Assembly (NCBI RefSeq): GCF_944391105.1
Contig: NZ_CALXSK010000004.1
Location: forward strand, 50,213-114,212
DNA length: 64,000 nt
From: an uncultured Victivallis sp.
Lineage (GTDB): Bacteria > Verrucomicrobiota > Lentisphaeria > Victivallales > Victivallaceae
Reading direction: 5' to 3'
In this document: positions 51,158 through 59,772 of the stretch, piece after piece
Layout of the letters: each line of letters starts with the position of its first letter
How positions within the stretch are numbered: position 1 is the stretch's first letter
The notes under the pieces: generated by a model
Seen by the model: only the letters and a program-made list of their open reading frames with translations
Database searches by the model: none
Told to the model about the DNA's origin: nothing
Translations under genes and position numbers: made by a program

Positions 51158-52711
51158 TCAGGAGGAGGCCGGAGGCGAGTTTTTCCGTTTTCCGCCGAAT
51201 CCAAAGCTGCCCGGCGGCAGCGTCCAGACGGTCAGTCGATCCAGATTCCGGCGATTGCGCAGAAACAGGCTTGCGCCGAGCGCCACCGCCAGTGAAACCG
51301 CATTCACCACGATCGTCGCCCAGTACGAGTGAATCGGCAGGGAGAATCGATCCGGAAGCCAGTGAAATGAGTTCAGCATCAGATAGACGTTGCAGGTCAG
51401 CGCAACCGCTGTTCCGATGAGCATTGCCCGGTTGCCGACGCGCGTGGTGAAGAATCCGAGCAGGAAGATGCTCAGCACTCCGCCGCCGAACAGGGAGCCG
51501 ATGATCAGCCCGAAATCGTTCACGCTTTCCTTCGGGATGTAGCAGATTGCGACTGCGCCGCCGATCATGAGGGCGCTGGCGATTCCGGCGATGAATTTGG
51601 CGATGAACAGGTACTCGCGGTCGCTGCGTTTCCGACCGAACCGTTTGACGAAATCCACCGTGCAGATCGTCGAAATCGCGTTGATCGAACTCGATTGCGA
51701 AGACATCGCCGCTGCGAGGCAGGCCGCGATGATCGTCCCGCCGATGAAGGGCGGCGTACGGGTCAGAATGAAGTGCGGCAGCACCTCGTCCGGCGCCATC
51801 GCCGCAACCGCCGGATCCGGAAATACATGGTAGAACGCGAACATGCAGCTGCCGAGGAAAAAGAAGCTCATCCAGGTCGGTACGCTCATGAACATGCAGA
51901 TCAGCGTCGCCTTGCGTGCTTCGCGCAGCGATTTTGAGGCGATGTAGCGCTGTACCACGTTCTGATTGCCCGCGTATTCATTCGTGAAGTTGACCATCCC
52001 GAGCAGCAATACGACGAAAAAGGTGCGTTCGTTGAAGCCTCCGCGCAGGGGGCCGAGGCTGAATTTGTCGTATTCGATGCCGATGTCGATCACCTGTCCG
52101 AGCCCGCCAGGCAGATCCCACACCATGAGTGCGAGACAGAGGATTCCACCGCCGAGCAGGATAAAGGTCTGCACGACATCGGTCCAGACCACCGCCTCGA
52201 TTCCGCCGAAGATGGTGTAGATGCTGACCACTGTTCCGCCGACCAGGATGATCCACAGGATCGGAATCCCGAGCATCCCCTCGATCGGAATCGATACCAG
52301 GTAGAGGATCATCGCGAGACGCACAAGTTGCAGCACCAGAAAGCTCAGAGCCGCATAGGAGCGGATTACGACTCCGTACCGCTTTTCCAGATATTCGAAC
52401 GCGCTGGTCATCGCCCCCTGCCGGAAGAGCGGGATGAAGAAGATCAGCGCGATCCCCGCCACCAGCGGCAGCGCGAGATTCGTCACCGCCTGCCGGTAGT
52501 CGAGTACGTAGGCCGCCGCCGGAATCGCGAGGAATGTGACCGAGCTGATCGACGTCCCGAGCATGGATATTCCGATCGCCCACCCCGGGAACGAACGGTT
52601 TCCGAGAAAGTAGGCTTCCGTGCTGGTGTTTCTGCGGACGAACCACAGTCCCATCCCGGCCATCCCGGCCAGAAACAGAATGATTGCAACCAGATCCCAG
52701 AATCTGAACAT
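51158..52711 (-). CDS. Sodium:solute symporter (SSS family)
   Basis: Na+-coupled importer of the SLC5/SSS family, 517 residues with about thirteen helices. Landmarks are TEAYFLGNRSFPGWAIGISMLGTSISSVTFLAIPAAAY, GGIEAVVWTDVVQTFILLGGGI, NEYAGNQNVVQRYIASKSLREARKA and AACLAAAMSSQSSSINAISTI (sodium-site helix). It is the last gene of a pseudopilin, FG-GAP protein and symporter group, 6 bases after the FG-GAP gene. Because a DapA/NanA-type lyase is divergent from the group, a sialic acid or 2-keto sugar-acid substrate is a reasonable guess. Confidence 0.9.
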   Translation of the reverse strand: MFRFWDLVAIILFLAGMAGMGLWFVRRNTSTEAYFLGNRSFPGWAIGISMLGTSISSVTFLAIPAAAYVLDYRQAVTNLALPLVAGIALIFFIPLFRQGAMTSAFEYLEKRYGVVIRSYAALSFLVLQLVRLAMILYLVSIPIEGMLGIPILWIILVGGTVVSIYTIFGGIEAVVWTDVVQTFILLGGGILCLALMVWDLPGGLGQVIDIGIEYDKFSLGPLRGGFNERTFFVVLLLGMVNFTNEYAGNQNVVQRYIASKSLREARKATLICMFMSVPTWMSFFFLGSCMFAFYHVFPDPAVAAMAPDEVLPHFILTRTPPFIGGTIIAACLAAAMSSQSSSINAISTICTVDFVKRFGRKRSDREYLFIAKFIAGIASALMIGGAVAICYIPKESVNDFGLIIGSLFGGGVLSIFLLGFFTTRVGNRAMLIGTAVALTCNVYLMLNSFHWLPDRFSLPIHSYWATIVVNAVSLAVALGASLFLRNRRNLDRLTVWTLPPGSFGFGGKRKNSPPASS

Positions 52712-52717
52712 GTTTTG

Positions 52718-55375
52718 TCACCTTTCCCGCGATTGTTCCCGGCGGATGCGCACGTCATCGCGGTAGAACCAGTAAATTTTTCCATCCTCAGCTCCGATGA
52801 TCAGATCTTCGCGGCCGTCGCCGTTGAGATCGGTCGGGAACACGGAACTGTTGTGGGTGTGAAAATGGAAGCGTTCGCCGTCGGCCCGCTCGATCTCCAA
52901 AAGTTCTCCGAACCGGGGAGATTCATTGCTCCCTTCATTTCGGAACAGGCACGGTACCGCCCCCTTCGGCCGCGACAGCCGTTTGGGCCAGATCTCCCGG
53001 TAAACGCCGAGGTTGTGTCCCCAGAGCAGATCCCAGACCCCGTCGCCGTCCCAGTCGGTGACCGCCAGCTTGGCCCGTCCCCAGTGGCCCCGCACACCGC
53101 AGAGGCGGATCGGTTTCCCAGCGGTATCCGGCAGTTTCTGCACTTCGGCGATTTCAGTTGCCCCGGGGGCTGCGGGAATTGCCGCGGCCAGGTCGCCGTC
53201 CCAGTCCAGAAAGAGCAGCACCGCCCGTTTTTTTCCGCCGAATCCGTACCGGGCCGGTACAATCGCGGGACGAGCCCGCCACGCCGCCGGAAGCGGTTTC
53301 CCCCGGAAGAGAAACGGTGCGGAACGGACTTCTCCGGGATTTCCGGCCACGGGTCGGTACAAGATCATTTCCCCTTTGATATCGTTGGTGATGATCTCAT
53401 TGCGTCCGTCTTCGTCCCAGTCGCCGATCGTCGGCTGAAGATACCCCCACCGTTGTTCATGGTACCCTTGAATCGAGCCCGACGGCCCCGCCTGATGGTG
53501 AACCACCTTTCCGTTTTCCCGCAGGTAAACCGGCGTGCCGTAGACGAGCGGGTCAGCGGTTCCCGGCCAGAAAATCAAGTATCCGGAGGCATCGCCGGTG
53601 ATCAGATCCGGAGTCCCGTCGCCGTCCCAGTCGCCGCGTGCGGGTGTGACCAGGGTATCGGTTTCGACCATGCCGCCGCGCTGCAGCGCGGATCCGGTTT
53701 CGGTGAAGGTTCCGATGCCGTTCCCGCGGTAGATGGTGACTCTCCCCGGGTTTCCGGCGGCGATCAGCTCCTCGCGGCCGTCGCCGTCGACATCGGCCGC
53801 CCGCAGAGATTCGATCCAGTAGTTTTCGCGCATGTTCTTCTCCCGCAGCAGATCGGAGGCGGCTTCACAACGCATGGTCCCGTCGGAACCGGGGGCGATT
53901 TTCATTGCGAGCAGCCGGTCAACATCTCCCGCCGCAACCAGATAGAGCCCGTCCTCCAGACGCAGCAGTGCCGGTGCGGGGGAGGGAGGATAACTTTTCC
54001 ACTGTACGGGCATGATCGTATCCCGTGCGAAAATCGGTTTCGGGGAGCCGAACCGGAAAATTCCGTCCTTTTGTTCCCCCTTCGCCCAGAAGAAGGGATA
54101 ACGGTTCTCTTCGCCGAGCCATTTCCCGGCGATGTCGTAACCGCGCCCCGGCCCGCTGTTTGCCGCCTCCTGTCCGTTGAAGAACGAGATGCCGTCCGGT
54201 GCGTTGCGATCCCAGTCCTCCGGGTCGGCGGCAACCGCGACCAGGTCGGGCGTTCCGTCGCCGTCGAGATCGCCGATCACCCAGCCGCGCGGCGTGAGAG
54301 TTCCGAACGCCGTGGCGAATGAGCCGCCTCCCACCGGAATCGGAACGGCTGCGGCGAATTGCGGCGCTCCCGGTTTCCCGATGTTCCGATAGAGCACGAG
54401 GTTGCCGGGGAACGGCGTCCCTTCGCCGAGCGCCGCCAGATCGAAGCAGCCGTTCGCACGGCGCAGTGTCTGAAAATCCCGCCCGGTAAGCCCGATGCTC
54501 GTTCCCGAGTCGAATATCGGTACATCTTTCCGGTTCGCGTTCAAATTCCGGTAGAGCATGACCCGGTGTCCGTGAAAGCGCGACGAGCCGCTCACCAGCA
54601 GGTCGCGCGCTTCCGGCGAACTCCACGGCACGATTTCCGCCGTTCGCGCCAGCGGTCCCGCGATCGGATGAATCACATCCTCCGCCACGCGCAGCGCCGG
54701 ATAAGGCAACTTCAACCCGGCGGGGCGCACGAAGCAGTCCTTCCGCAGAGTTACTCCGGAGGCGGAAAAATCACGTTTCACCTCCGATGCCGTCCACGCA
54801 CGCCCGATTACCTGAAGTTCTTCGATCCTGCCCGAGAGAATCCGGAGCTGTCCGAGCTCCTGCCCGATTGAAATCCGGTTCCAGGGACCCGCCCCCTGCG
54901 GTACAGCCAGTACCGCGGAGGCTTCACCGTTCACATACAAGGTCAACTCTCTGGGCGTTCCCACCAGCGTCAGCAGGATTGGCTGGTGGAGCGGAATTTC
55001 CATCATGACCGCCGTACCCCGGCCCCGCGTTGCTGAACCGCGCACGAAGAGATACGGTTGTTTCCCCAGGATCCGGACCAGGCACTCCCCCGTTCCGGGC
55101 TCCCCTTGAAGCAGAATCACCCCGAATGGTGAATTCCGTGAATATTCGGCCCGCCCTTCCGCCGGCCATGCGTCCAGTGTCAGCTTCAGCCGCACCGTGA
55201 ATTCTCCATCGAGCTGTCGCGGGAGCCGGAACGCGTCCGGCGCGGATTTCCCATCGAATTTCAGCTGTGACTTTTCCAACAGCGGCTCTTCGGTCATTTC
55301 CGCCGCTGCCACTGCCGTCCATGACAGCAAGGCGAGGCAGAGAGCTGCACCCGGCATTCGAAATCGATTCTTCAT
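52718..55375 (-). CDS. Secreted LamG-like / FG-GAP (VCBS) repeat protein
   Basis: 885 residues. The start at 55375 (MKNRFRMPGAALCL) has AAGGAG upstream and a signal peptide ending near TAVAAAE. Residues about 35-205 resemble a LamG/concanavalin-like sandwich (FTVRLKLTLDAWP, LTLVGTPRELTLYVNGEA). The rest is an array of FG-GAP calcium-binding repeats: GDLDGDGTPDLVAVA, DVDGDGREELIAAG, GDWDGDGTPDLITG, GDWDEDGRNEIITN, DWDGDGVWDLLWG and DLNGDGREDLIIGAEDG. Such beta-propellers bind ligands, often glycans. It lies between a pseudopilin gene and a symporter gene, so a surface or periplasmic glycan-binding role is inferred. Confidence 0.85.
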   Translation of the reverse strand: MKNRFRMPGAALCLALLSWTAVAAAEMTEEPLLEKSQLKFDGKSAPDAFRLPRQLDGEFTVRLKLTLDAWPAEGRAEYSRNSPFGVILLQGEPGTGECLVRILGKQPYLFVRGSATRGRGTAVMMEIPLHQPILLTLVGTPRELTLYVNGEASAVLAVPQGAGPWNRISIGQELGQLRILSGRIEELQVIGRAWTASEVKRDFSASGVTLRKDCFVRPAGLKLPYPALRVAEDVIHPIAGPLARTAEIVPWSSPEARDLLVSGSSRFHGHRVMLYRNLNANRKDVPIFDSGTSIGLTGRDFQTLRRANGCFDLAALGEGTPFPGNLVLYRNIGKPGAPQFAAAVPIPVGGGSFATAFGTLTPRGWVIGDLDGDGTPDLVAVAADPEDWDRNAPDGISFFNGQEAANSGPGRGYDIAGKWLGEENRYPFFWAKGEQKDGIFRFGSPKPIFARDTIMPVQWKSYPPSPAPALLRLEDGLYLVAAGDVDRLLAMKIAPGSDGTMRCEAASDLLREKNMRENYWIESLRAADVDGDGREELIAAGNPGRVTIYRGNGIGTFTETGSALQRGGMVETDTLVTPARGDWDGDGTPDLITGDASGYLIFWPGTADPLVYGTPVYLRENGKVVHHQAGPSGSIQGYHEQRWGYLQPTIGDWDEDGRNEIITNDIKGEMILYRPVAGNPGEVRSAPFLFRGKPLPAAWRARPAIVPARYGFGGKKRAVLLFLDWDGDLAAAIPAAPGATEIAEVQKLPDTAGKPIRLCGVRGHWGRAKLAVTDWDGDGVWDLLWGHNLGVYREIWPKRLSRPKGAVPCLFRNEGSNESPRFGELLEIERADGERFHFHTHNSSVFPTDLNGDGREDLIIGAEDGKIYWFYRDDVRIRREQSRER

Positions 55376-55391
55376 CCGTATTTTCCTCTCC

Positions 55392-56729
55392 TTACTCGCG
55401 CCCGAAATAGATGGCCCGATCCTGGATGTTGTCATAGATTTCAGGTTGCGGCGCCCCCGCCACGTGATTGTCGGCGAAGAGAATGTTGCAGCCGCGTTCA
55501 TTGTAATGGCGTTCTCCGTGCCGGTCGTTGGTCGAGAAAGGATTTCCCGCCTCGTGCCAGGTCGCCTGTCCGAAGCCCGCGTAGGTCAGGCCGTCCGTCT
55601 GGTCGCTGAGCAAAATCGTCTGGCTTGGCGTCCTCAGGCGCGTCAATGGAATTGTGCCGGAGTAAAAGCTCCGTGCCCGCGTCGTCTTGTTGATATCCCC
55701 CACCAGATCCGCATTGATTCCATAGCAGGTGTAATAGATATAGGTGGTTCCGTTGAACTCCAGCGTCGCCGGCGTCAGCGTCTTTTCGGGTGCCGACGGG
55801 CATGCGAAAAGTTCCGATTTGTTCGGCAGCAGCCCCGAAACCAGCAGCATCTGATGCCAGGTCAGACTTGTGCGCGCCAGATCCTGGACCGCTGTCGGCA
55901 GTCCGTCGTAGGAATCCATGTAAAACACTTCGGATTGCCCCAGCTGGCGCAGGTTGCTGATGCAGTTTGAAGTGCGGGCGCTCTCCCGTGCCTTGTTCAA
56001 CGCAGGCAGCAGCATCGCCGCAAGAATCGCGATGATCGCGATCACCACGAGGAGCTCGATCAAGGTAAACGCCGCTTTGACCGCTGCATGGTCGTGGGAA
56101 GCAGGGGGCGTGTCCGCCGCCCCCCGCACCCCCTGCGTCCGGCAAGGTGCCTCGTTGGGGAGCGTTGCATGGTCGTGGGAAGCAGGGGGCGTGTCCGCCG
56201 CCCCCCGCACCCCCTGCGTCCGGCAAGGTGCCGGTGCCGCGTACGGGGCGGAGCCGGACTTGGCTGCGGTCGGCCGGCACTGGAAGTAAGAGCCGCAAAA
56301 ACGCGAACGGCTCTTCCCGCTTTTCTGCGGAAAGACCCATTCGCGTTTTTGCTCCACTTCGCCGCTTGCCGAGCGGAGACTCTGTTGCGGGGCGATGATG
56401 GACCGGAGGGGTGTTTGAGGGGTGTTCGGTACGGGGAGAGGCGCGGCTTCCATAGCCGCTTTCTCTCCCCCGACCCCCTCTCTCAACTGCCCGGTGCAAG
56501 CTGGAGAAGAACTGGATACTTGATGAGTTTTTGCCGCGAGAAGCTCGATGAGCGTAAACGCCCTTCGAGTCATTGTATGTTTGTGGACGGGAGAGGTGGA
56601 GACGGTTGCCGGCATCGGAAAAAAACCGGAGCGCAGCGGCCGTGACGTGGAGTCGGAAACGCCAGAGCGGGAACTTGAAGTTCCCCGGCGATGCAGGCAA
56701 CAGGCAATGTACATGAGACAGATCTTCAT
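55392..56729 (-). CDS. Pseudopilin-like protein with duplicated FTLIELL segment and repeat-rich insert
   Basis: 445 residues from the ATG at 56729, chosen for its AAAGG site 8 bases upstream and a TTGCTT-N17-TATAAT promoter; shorter starts such as 56573 lack a site. The first FTLIELL is at residues 58-64 but is followed by AAKTHQ instead of a hydrophobic helix. A 163-residue low-complexity stretch with two copies of a 27-residue unit (containing [19 protein letters not shown]) follows. Then comes a second FTLIELL at 221-227 with the normal helix [22 protein letters not shown], the globular part and FADNHVAG near the C-terminus, as in Lentisphaera/Planctomycete pseudopilins. The -1 residue is Ala, not Gly. 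Whether the protein is functional with this leader is uncertain. Confidence 0.8.
   Translation of the reverse strand: MKICLMYIACCLHRRGTSSSRSGVSDSTSRPLRSGFFPMPATVSTSPVHKHTMTRRAFTLIELLAAKTHQVSSSSPACTGQLREGVGGEKAAMEAAPLPVPNTPQTPLRSIIAPQQSLRSASGEVEQKREWVFPQKSGKSRSRFCGSYFQCRPTAAKSGSAPYAAPAPCRTQGVRGAADTPPASHDHATLPNEAPCRTQGVRGAADTPPASHDHAAVKAAFTLIELLVVIAIIAILAAMLLPALNKARESARTSNCISNLRQLGQSEVFYMDSYDGLPTAVQDLARTSLTWHQMLLVSGLLPNKSELFACPSAPEKTLTPATLEFNGTTYIYYTCYGINADLVGDINKTTRARSFYSGTIPLTRLRTPSQTILLSDQTDGLTYAGFGQATWHEAGNPFSTNDRHGERHYNERGCNILFADNHVAGAPQPEIYDNIQDRAIYFGRE
56085..56151 (-). repeat. 67-bp palindromic repeat, copy A
   Basis: Identical over all 67 bases to 56166-56232, with an 81-base (27-codon) period. 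GCAGGGGG (56101-56108) can pair with CCCCCTGC, and an overlapping GGGGGCG/CGCCCCC pairing competes with it. Confidence 0.85.
56166..56232 (-). repeat. 67-bp palindromic repeat, copy B
   Basis: Second identical copy of the unit at 56085-56151. Both are translated in the same frame of the pseudopilin gene. Confidence 0.85.
56288..56352. repeat. Nested inverted repeats within the insert
   Basis: AAGAGCCG (56288-56295) pairs with CGGCTCTT (56308-56315). The loop sequence GCAAAAACGCGAA (56295-56307) is also a perfect 13-bp inverted repeat of TTCGCGTTTTTGC (56340-56352), so two structures are mutually exclusive. Confidence 0.7.
56433..56470. repeat. Long hairpin within the insert
   Basis: GGGGAGAG (56433-56440) pairs with CTCTCCCC (56463-56470), and inside it GCGGCT (56443-56448) pairs with AGCCGC (56454-56459). 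Confidence 0.7.
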
Positions 56730-56787
56730 GAGCCAAACCTTTCTGTAATGGAGTGCTGTTTTGATCCGATTCGGTCCGCCATTTTTA

Positions 56788-56816
56788 ATTATAGCAAAGT
56801 TATCGGAGAAAAGCAA
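56788..56816 (-). promoter_or_regulatory. Promoter of the pseudopilin / FG-GAP / symporter group
   Basis: Minus strand TTGCTT (56816-56811), a 17-base spacer and consensus TATAAT (56793-56788), about 52 bases before the pseudopilin ATG at 56729. Confidence 0.75.
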
Positions 56817-56850
56817 GTGTTTTTCTGAGAATATTGAAAAAAATAAAAAT

Positions 56851-56993
56851 ATTTTCAGGAAAATTTCTGAAATTTTGAGAAAAATGCAGATCTGTTGTGC
56901 GTGGATGGCCGGATTTCGATGGAACAGGGGGGGGTGCTGATACGGAAAATATTTAAAAATTTTCTGAAAATATATTGACATTTTCAAGAAAAT
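56851..56993. promoter_or_regulatory. Cluster of four ATTTTC/GAAAAT-type inverted repeats (operator candidates)
   Basis: This AT-rich region lies in the 397-base gap (56730-57126) between divergent genes. It holds ATTTTC-AG-GAAAAT (56851-56864), AAATTTC-T-GAAATTT (56861-56875), ATTTTC-T-GAAAAT (56959-56971) and ATTTTC-AA-GAAAAT (56980-56993). The last overlaps the -35/spacer of the lyase promoter. The nearby LacI-family regulator is a candidate binder, although the sites lack the usual central CG. Beyond the two promoters and these repeats I see no gene in the gap. Confidence 0.55.
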
Positions 56994-57003
56994 AGAGTAT
57001 AAT
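56975..57003 (+). promoter_or_regulatory. Perfect consensus sigma70 promoter of the DapA/NanA-type gene
   Basis: TTGACA (56975-56980), a 17-base spacer and TATAAT (56998-57003). An inverted repeat lies inside the spacer, so a strong promoter under repression is likely. Confidence 0.85.
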
Positions 57004-57126
57004 GTATCACAGATGCGCAGAAGATTCGGCCGCCACCGAAGCGCATATGGGGGAATTTTTTCCTCCAGCATAATTCCATTTTCAGGAGAGAAACCGCCGG
57101 AATCGGCCGGTTTCAGAAAGGAAACG

Positions 57127-58077
57127 ATGAAACAGTATGCAGCTCTTCTGCCGTCCGGCATCTGGCCGCCGGCTCTGACCGCGTTCACTCCCGGCGGCGT
57201 TCTGGACATGCCGGGCAACCGGGCGTTATTTGAATGGTATGCCGCCGTGCATGTTGACGGACTTTTCGTCTCCTGCCTGACGGGGGAACTGAATTGTCTC
57301 TCCAGCCGCGAGGTTGTGGAGTTGAACCGTCTGGCGGTCGAGACCTCGGCCGGGCGTTATCCGGTGGTCGGAGGGGTCATGGCTGCCGTCGCAACTCCGG
57401 AGGCGATCGCGGAGGAGGTTCTGCGACTGGCGGAGACCGGTGTCGCCGCCGTGGTCGTGCTCGTTTCCCAGCTGGCCTCGCCGGATGAGGATGACGACCG
57501 GCTGCTTGCGAATACCCGGCGGCTGCTTGACCGGACCGGGGACGTTCCGCTCGGTCTCTATGAGTGCCCGAAACCGTACCACCGGCTGCTGAAAGAGTCG
57601 ACGCTTGCGGAGCTCGCCGCAACCGGCCGGTTTCTCTTCTTCAAGGACACCTGCTGCGACATCCGGCGGATTCGGGAACGGATCCGTCTCGTGCGCGGCA
57701 CTCCGCTCCGGCTTTTCAATGCGAATGCCGCCACACTGCTTGACTCGTTCCGGGCCGGAGTCAACGGTTATTGCGGCGTCGGAGCCAACTACTATCCGAA
57801 ACTTTTTCAGCTTCTGTGGCATCATTGTGAATCTTCCGGAGCGGAAGAGCTCGGGCACTTCATCGCAGCCAACGATCATCTGGCCGATCTTGGAAACGCC
57901 TATCCGGTCTCGGCCAAATTCATGGCGCAACTCCACGGGCTTCCGGTCTCTCTTTGCTGTCGTATCACGGACCGCACCATTGACGATGCGGACCGGCTGT
58001 CGCTTCGGAAGCTCGATTCTGACGCCGGGTTGTTGATCCGGAACTTTTCTGCGGTTCCCTCCATGGAAACCGCTTGA
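57127..58077 (+). CDS. Dihydrodipicolinate synthase / N-acetylneuraminate lyase family aldolase
   Basis: Class I aldolase with a TIM-barrel fold, 316 residues. The start at 57127 ([11 protein letters not shown]) has AAAGGA 4 bases upstream. Family landmarks are [13 protein letters not shown] near the N-terminus, [15 protein letters not shown] in place of the usual GTTGE loop, the catalytic tyrosine in [13 protein letters not shown] and the Schiff-base lysine in FLFFKDTC. The substrate could be N-acetylneuraminate, a 2-keto-3-deoxy sugar acid or similar; lysine synthesis is unlikely given the strongly regulated promoter and the LacI and symporter neighbours. A LacI-type gene follows. Confidence 0.85.
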   Translation: MKQYAALLPSGIWPPALTAFTPGGVLDMPGNRALFEWYAAVHVDGLFVSCLTGELNCLSSREVVELNRLAVETSAGRYPVVGGVMAAVATPEAIAEEVLRLAETGVAAVVVLVSQLASPDEDDDRLLANTRRLLDRTGDVPLGLYECPKPYHRLLKESTLAELAATGRFLFFKDTCCDIRRIRERIRLVRGTPLRLFNANAATLLDSFRAGVNGYCGVGANYYPKLFQLLWHHCESSGAEELGHFIAANDHLADLGNAYPVSAKFMAQLHGLPVSLCCRITDRTIDDADRLSLRKLDSDAGLLIRNFSAVPSMETA

Positions 58078-58101
58078 AAATCGGAGAAAACGGGGTATTT
58101 T
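58074..58101 (+). promoter_or_regulatory. Promoter of the LacI-type regulator
   Basis: TTGAAA (58074-58079, overlapping the lyase stop codon), a 16-base spacer and TATTTT (58096-58101). Transcription would start near 58108, which argues against the GTG at 58108 as the start codon. Confidence 0.6.
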
Positions 58102-58137
58102 CTTACAGTGTCAATTCCAACAACGGTACGGAACAGC

Positions 58138-59193
58138 GTGAAAAAAATTCCCATCAGCAAAATCGCGGCCGAGGCGGGGGTCTCCCTCGCGACGGTCTCG
58201 CGCGTTCTGAATCGCCGCCCCGGCGTTTCGCCGGAACTTGAGGAGGCGGTGCAGGCGGCCATCCGTCGGAGCGGTGGAGATCCGGTCGAGCAGTGCCGTC
58301 CTGCTTCCGGCGTCCGGAAACTGCGTTTCGGCACGGTTGCGCTTCTGCTGCTGGCGGAGGATTGTTTCCTCACTTACTCTTCGGTTGCCCAGAAGAGTTT
58401 TCATGGAGTCGTCTGTGCCGCGAAAAAGAACCATCTCTCCTGTATTTACAGCATAGTTCGTTCGTGTGATGAACTTCCGCCCGCAGTGCGGCAACGCAAG
58501 GTTGACGGTCTTATTCTCGCCGGTCAGACACCCGATCCCGCGCTGGTGGAGGCGCTGGCCGGGTTTCCGGCCTGCTGGATCACTTCGCACAGCGAAAACG
58601 GCGACTCCGCGCTGGCCGGGAACGACCGCATTGCCCGGCTTGCGCTTGAATACCTGACCCGGCGGGGTCATCGCCATCTGGCCTATGTGAATGCGTTGCC
58701 GGAGATCACTGCGATCCGCACGCGCGGCGAATATTTTCAATTTTTCGCTGAAAAGGCAGGAATTCGGACCGATTTCCGGGTTGCTGCGCGGGCGGAGATT
58801 GACCTTGCCGCGGCGGAACCGGATTTCGCCGCGCTGGAACAGTCGCTTGAAAAACTCATTGCGCCGTGCCTGGTCGGAGCGGATCGTCCGACCGGTTTTT
58901 TCGTGCCGATGGATTTTCAGACGGCACTGCTCTACCGGATTCTTCCCCGGCTCGGGTTTCAGCCGGGGAGGGATCTGGAGATTGTCAGCTGCGACGGGGA
59001 GTTTGCGGCGCTGGCAGGATTGTCGCCTCGTCCTGCGACGATAGAAATTCCCGGAGAGGCGATCGGCCGACAGGCTGTGGAGCAGCTGTTGCAGCGTCTG
59101 ACTGGATCGGAACGCAATCCGCATCGGATAGACATTGTGATTGAGCCGCGCCTTGTTCCCGGAGACATCCTCTCGTCCGGTTTCCGTGTCTGA
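58138..59193 (+). CDS. LacI-family transcriptional regulator
   Basis: 351 residues from the GTG at 58138 (MKKIPISKIAAEAGVSLATV), which gives the standard LacI N-terminus. An in-frame GTG at 58108 would add ten residues but lies at the predicted transcription start. The helix-turn-helix is ISKIAAEAGVSLATVSRVLN; the periplasmic-binding-protein-like ligand domain ends with RPATIEIPGEAIGRQAVEQLLQRL. It probably controls the lyase and the divergent pseudopilin-symporter group. The effector is unknown, perhaps the imported sugar or sugar acid. Confidence 0.9.
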   Translation: MKKIPISKIAAEAGVSLATVSRVLNRRPGVSPELEEAVQAAIRRSGGDPVEQCRPASGVRKLRFGTVALLLLAEDCFLTYSSVAQKSFHGVVCAAKKNHLSCIYSIVRSCDELPPAVRQRKVDGLILAGQTPDPALVEALAGFPACWITSHSENGDSALAGNDRIARLALEYLTRRGHRHLAYVNALPEITAIRTRGEYFQFFAEKAGIRTDFRVAARAEIDLAAAEPDFAALEQSLEKLIAPCLVGADRPTGFFVPMDFQTALLYRILPRLGFQPGRDLEIVSCDGEFAALAGLSPRPATIEIPGEAIGRQAVEQLLQRLTGSERNPHRIDIVIEPRLVPGDILSSGFRV

Positions 59194-59558
59194 ATTCAAT
59201 GTCGTGAATACCGGAAAGTAATAGCGGATGAGCAACCATGTTACACTGCTTGCCGCTCAGATGTTCCGGGATAGACGGTGTCCGGTGTTTGATGTGGAGT
59301 GTCGAATGAATCTGCCGGGAGTTGGAGAGGTTTTCGTAATGCTGACTGCGGAAGCGGAATTGCGGCAGAAGGGTAAGGTCTTTGACTTGATTTTTTGATA
59401 TCTGCGGTTATTTCCCTTGTTTTTGAGGATAACTGCGGTTTCAATTATCATGCGCTGTTTTCGGGAAAAGCTGAATCAGGTGAAAAAAACGCAGTTTTTC
59501 CTGAAAAACAACTTTAAAAATTGCAAACAGGGACTATATTAAGAATATAATGATATGG
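59194..59558. other. Gene-free stretch before tRNA-Arg
   Basis: 365 bases with no convincing gene. It becomes AT-rich towards its end and contains the sequence CTGCGGTT twice (near 59402 and 59433). A tRNA promoter candidate is TTGCAA (59521-59526) with TATAAT (59546-59551), although the 19-base spacer is long. No terminator for the LacI gene is evident. Confidence 0.5.
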
Positions 59559-59635
59559 GCACCCGTAGCTCAGCTGGATAGAGCGTCTGCCTCCGGAGTA
59601 GAAGGTCATGAGTTCGAATCTCGTCGGGTGTACCA
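59559..59635 (+). tRNA. tRNA-Arg (anticodon CCG)
   Basis: 77 bases with encoded CCA. Acceptor GCACCCG/CGGGTGT, D stem GCTC/GAGC, anticodon stem TCTGC/GTAGA with loop CTCCGGA (anticodon CCG), T arm ATGAG-TTCGAAT-CTCGT. It marks the edge of the lower-GC segment. Confidence 0.97.
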
Positions 59636-59652
59636 TTTTTTTTGCCTTTTTC

Positions 59653-59682
59653 GCCTCAGAATCCCGGTTCTGAGGCTTTTTT
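59653..59682 (+). terminator. Terminator of tRNA-Arg
   Basis: Perfect 9-bp stem GCCTCAGAA (59653-59661) with TTCTGAGGC (59668-59676), then six T. Confidence 0.88.
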
Positions 59683-59772
59683 GCTTTTTGCTGCAGAAAG
59701 CTGCAAAATGGTGCAAATCGAATAAAAGCTTCTGCTTCGTTTTGAGTCCCGATTGACTTCAAAACAGAGAAA

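Larger units (their letters stand above)
56049..56558 (-). repeat. 489-bp insert bounded by two FTLIELL-coding segments
   Basis: The 21-base FTLIELL-coding stretches at 56538-56558 and 56049-56069 match at 17 of 21 bases; all differences are synonymous. The DNA between them is in frame (163 codons) but looks non-coding: it holds the two 67-base repeats, a 13-bp inverted repeat and a long hairpin. It could come from recombination between two pseudopilin genes or insertion of a repeat element. Confidence 0.65.

Noticed and set aside
56085..56232. Possible CRISPR remnant (two direct repeats with a 14-base spacer)
   Set aside because: The repeat is 67 bases, there are only two copies, the spacer is far too short, and no cas genes are present.
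57013..57126. 38-residue N-terminal extension of the DapA/NanA-type protein
   Set aside because: It would start only about 10 bases from the -10 element; the ATG at 57127 has a ribosome-binding site and the family's normal N-terminus.
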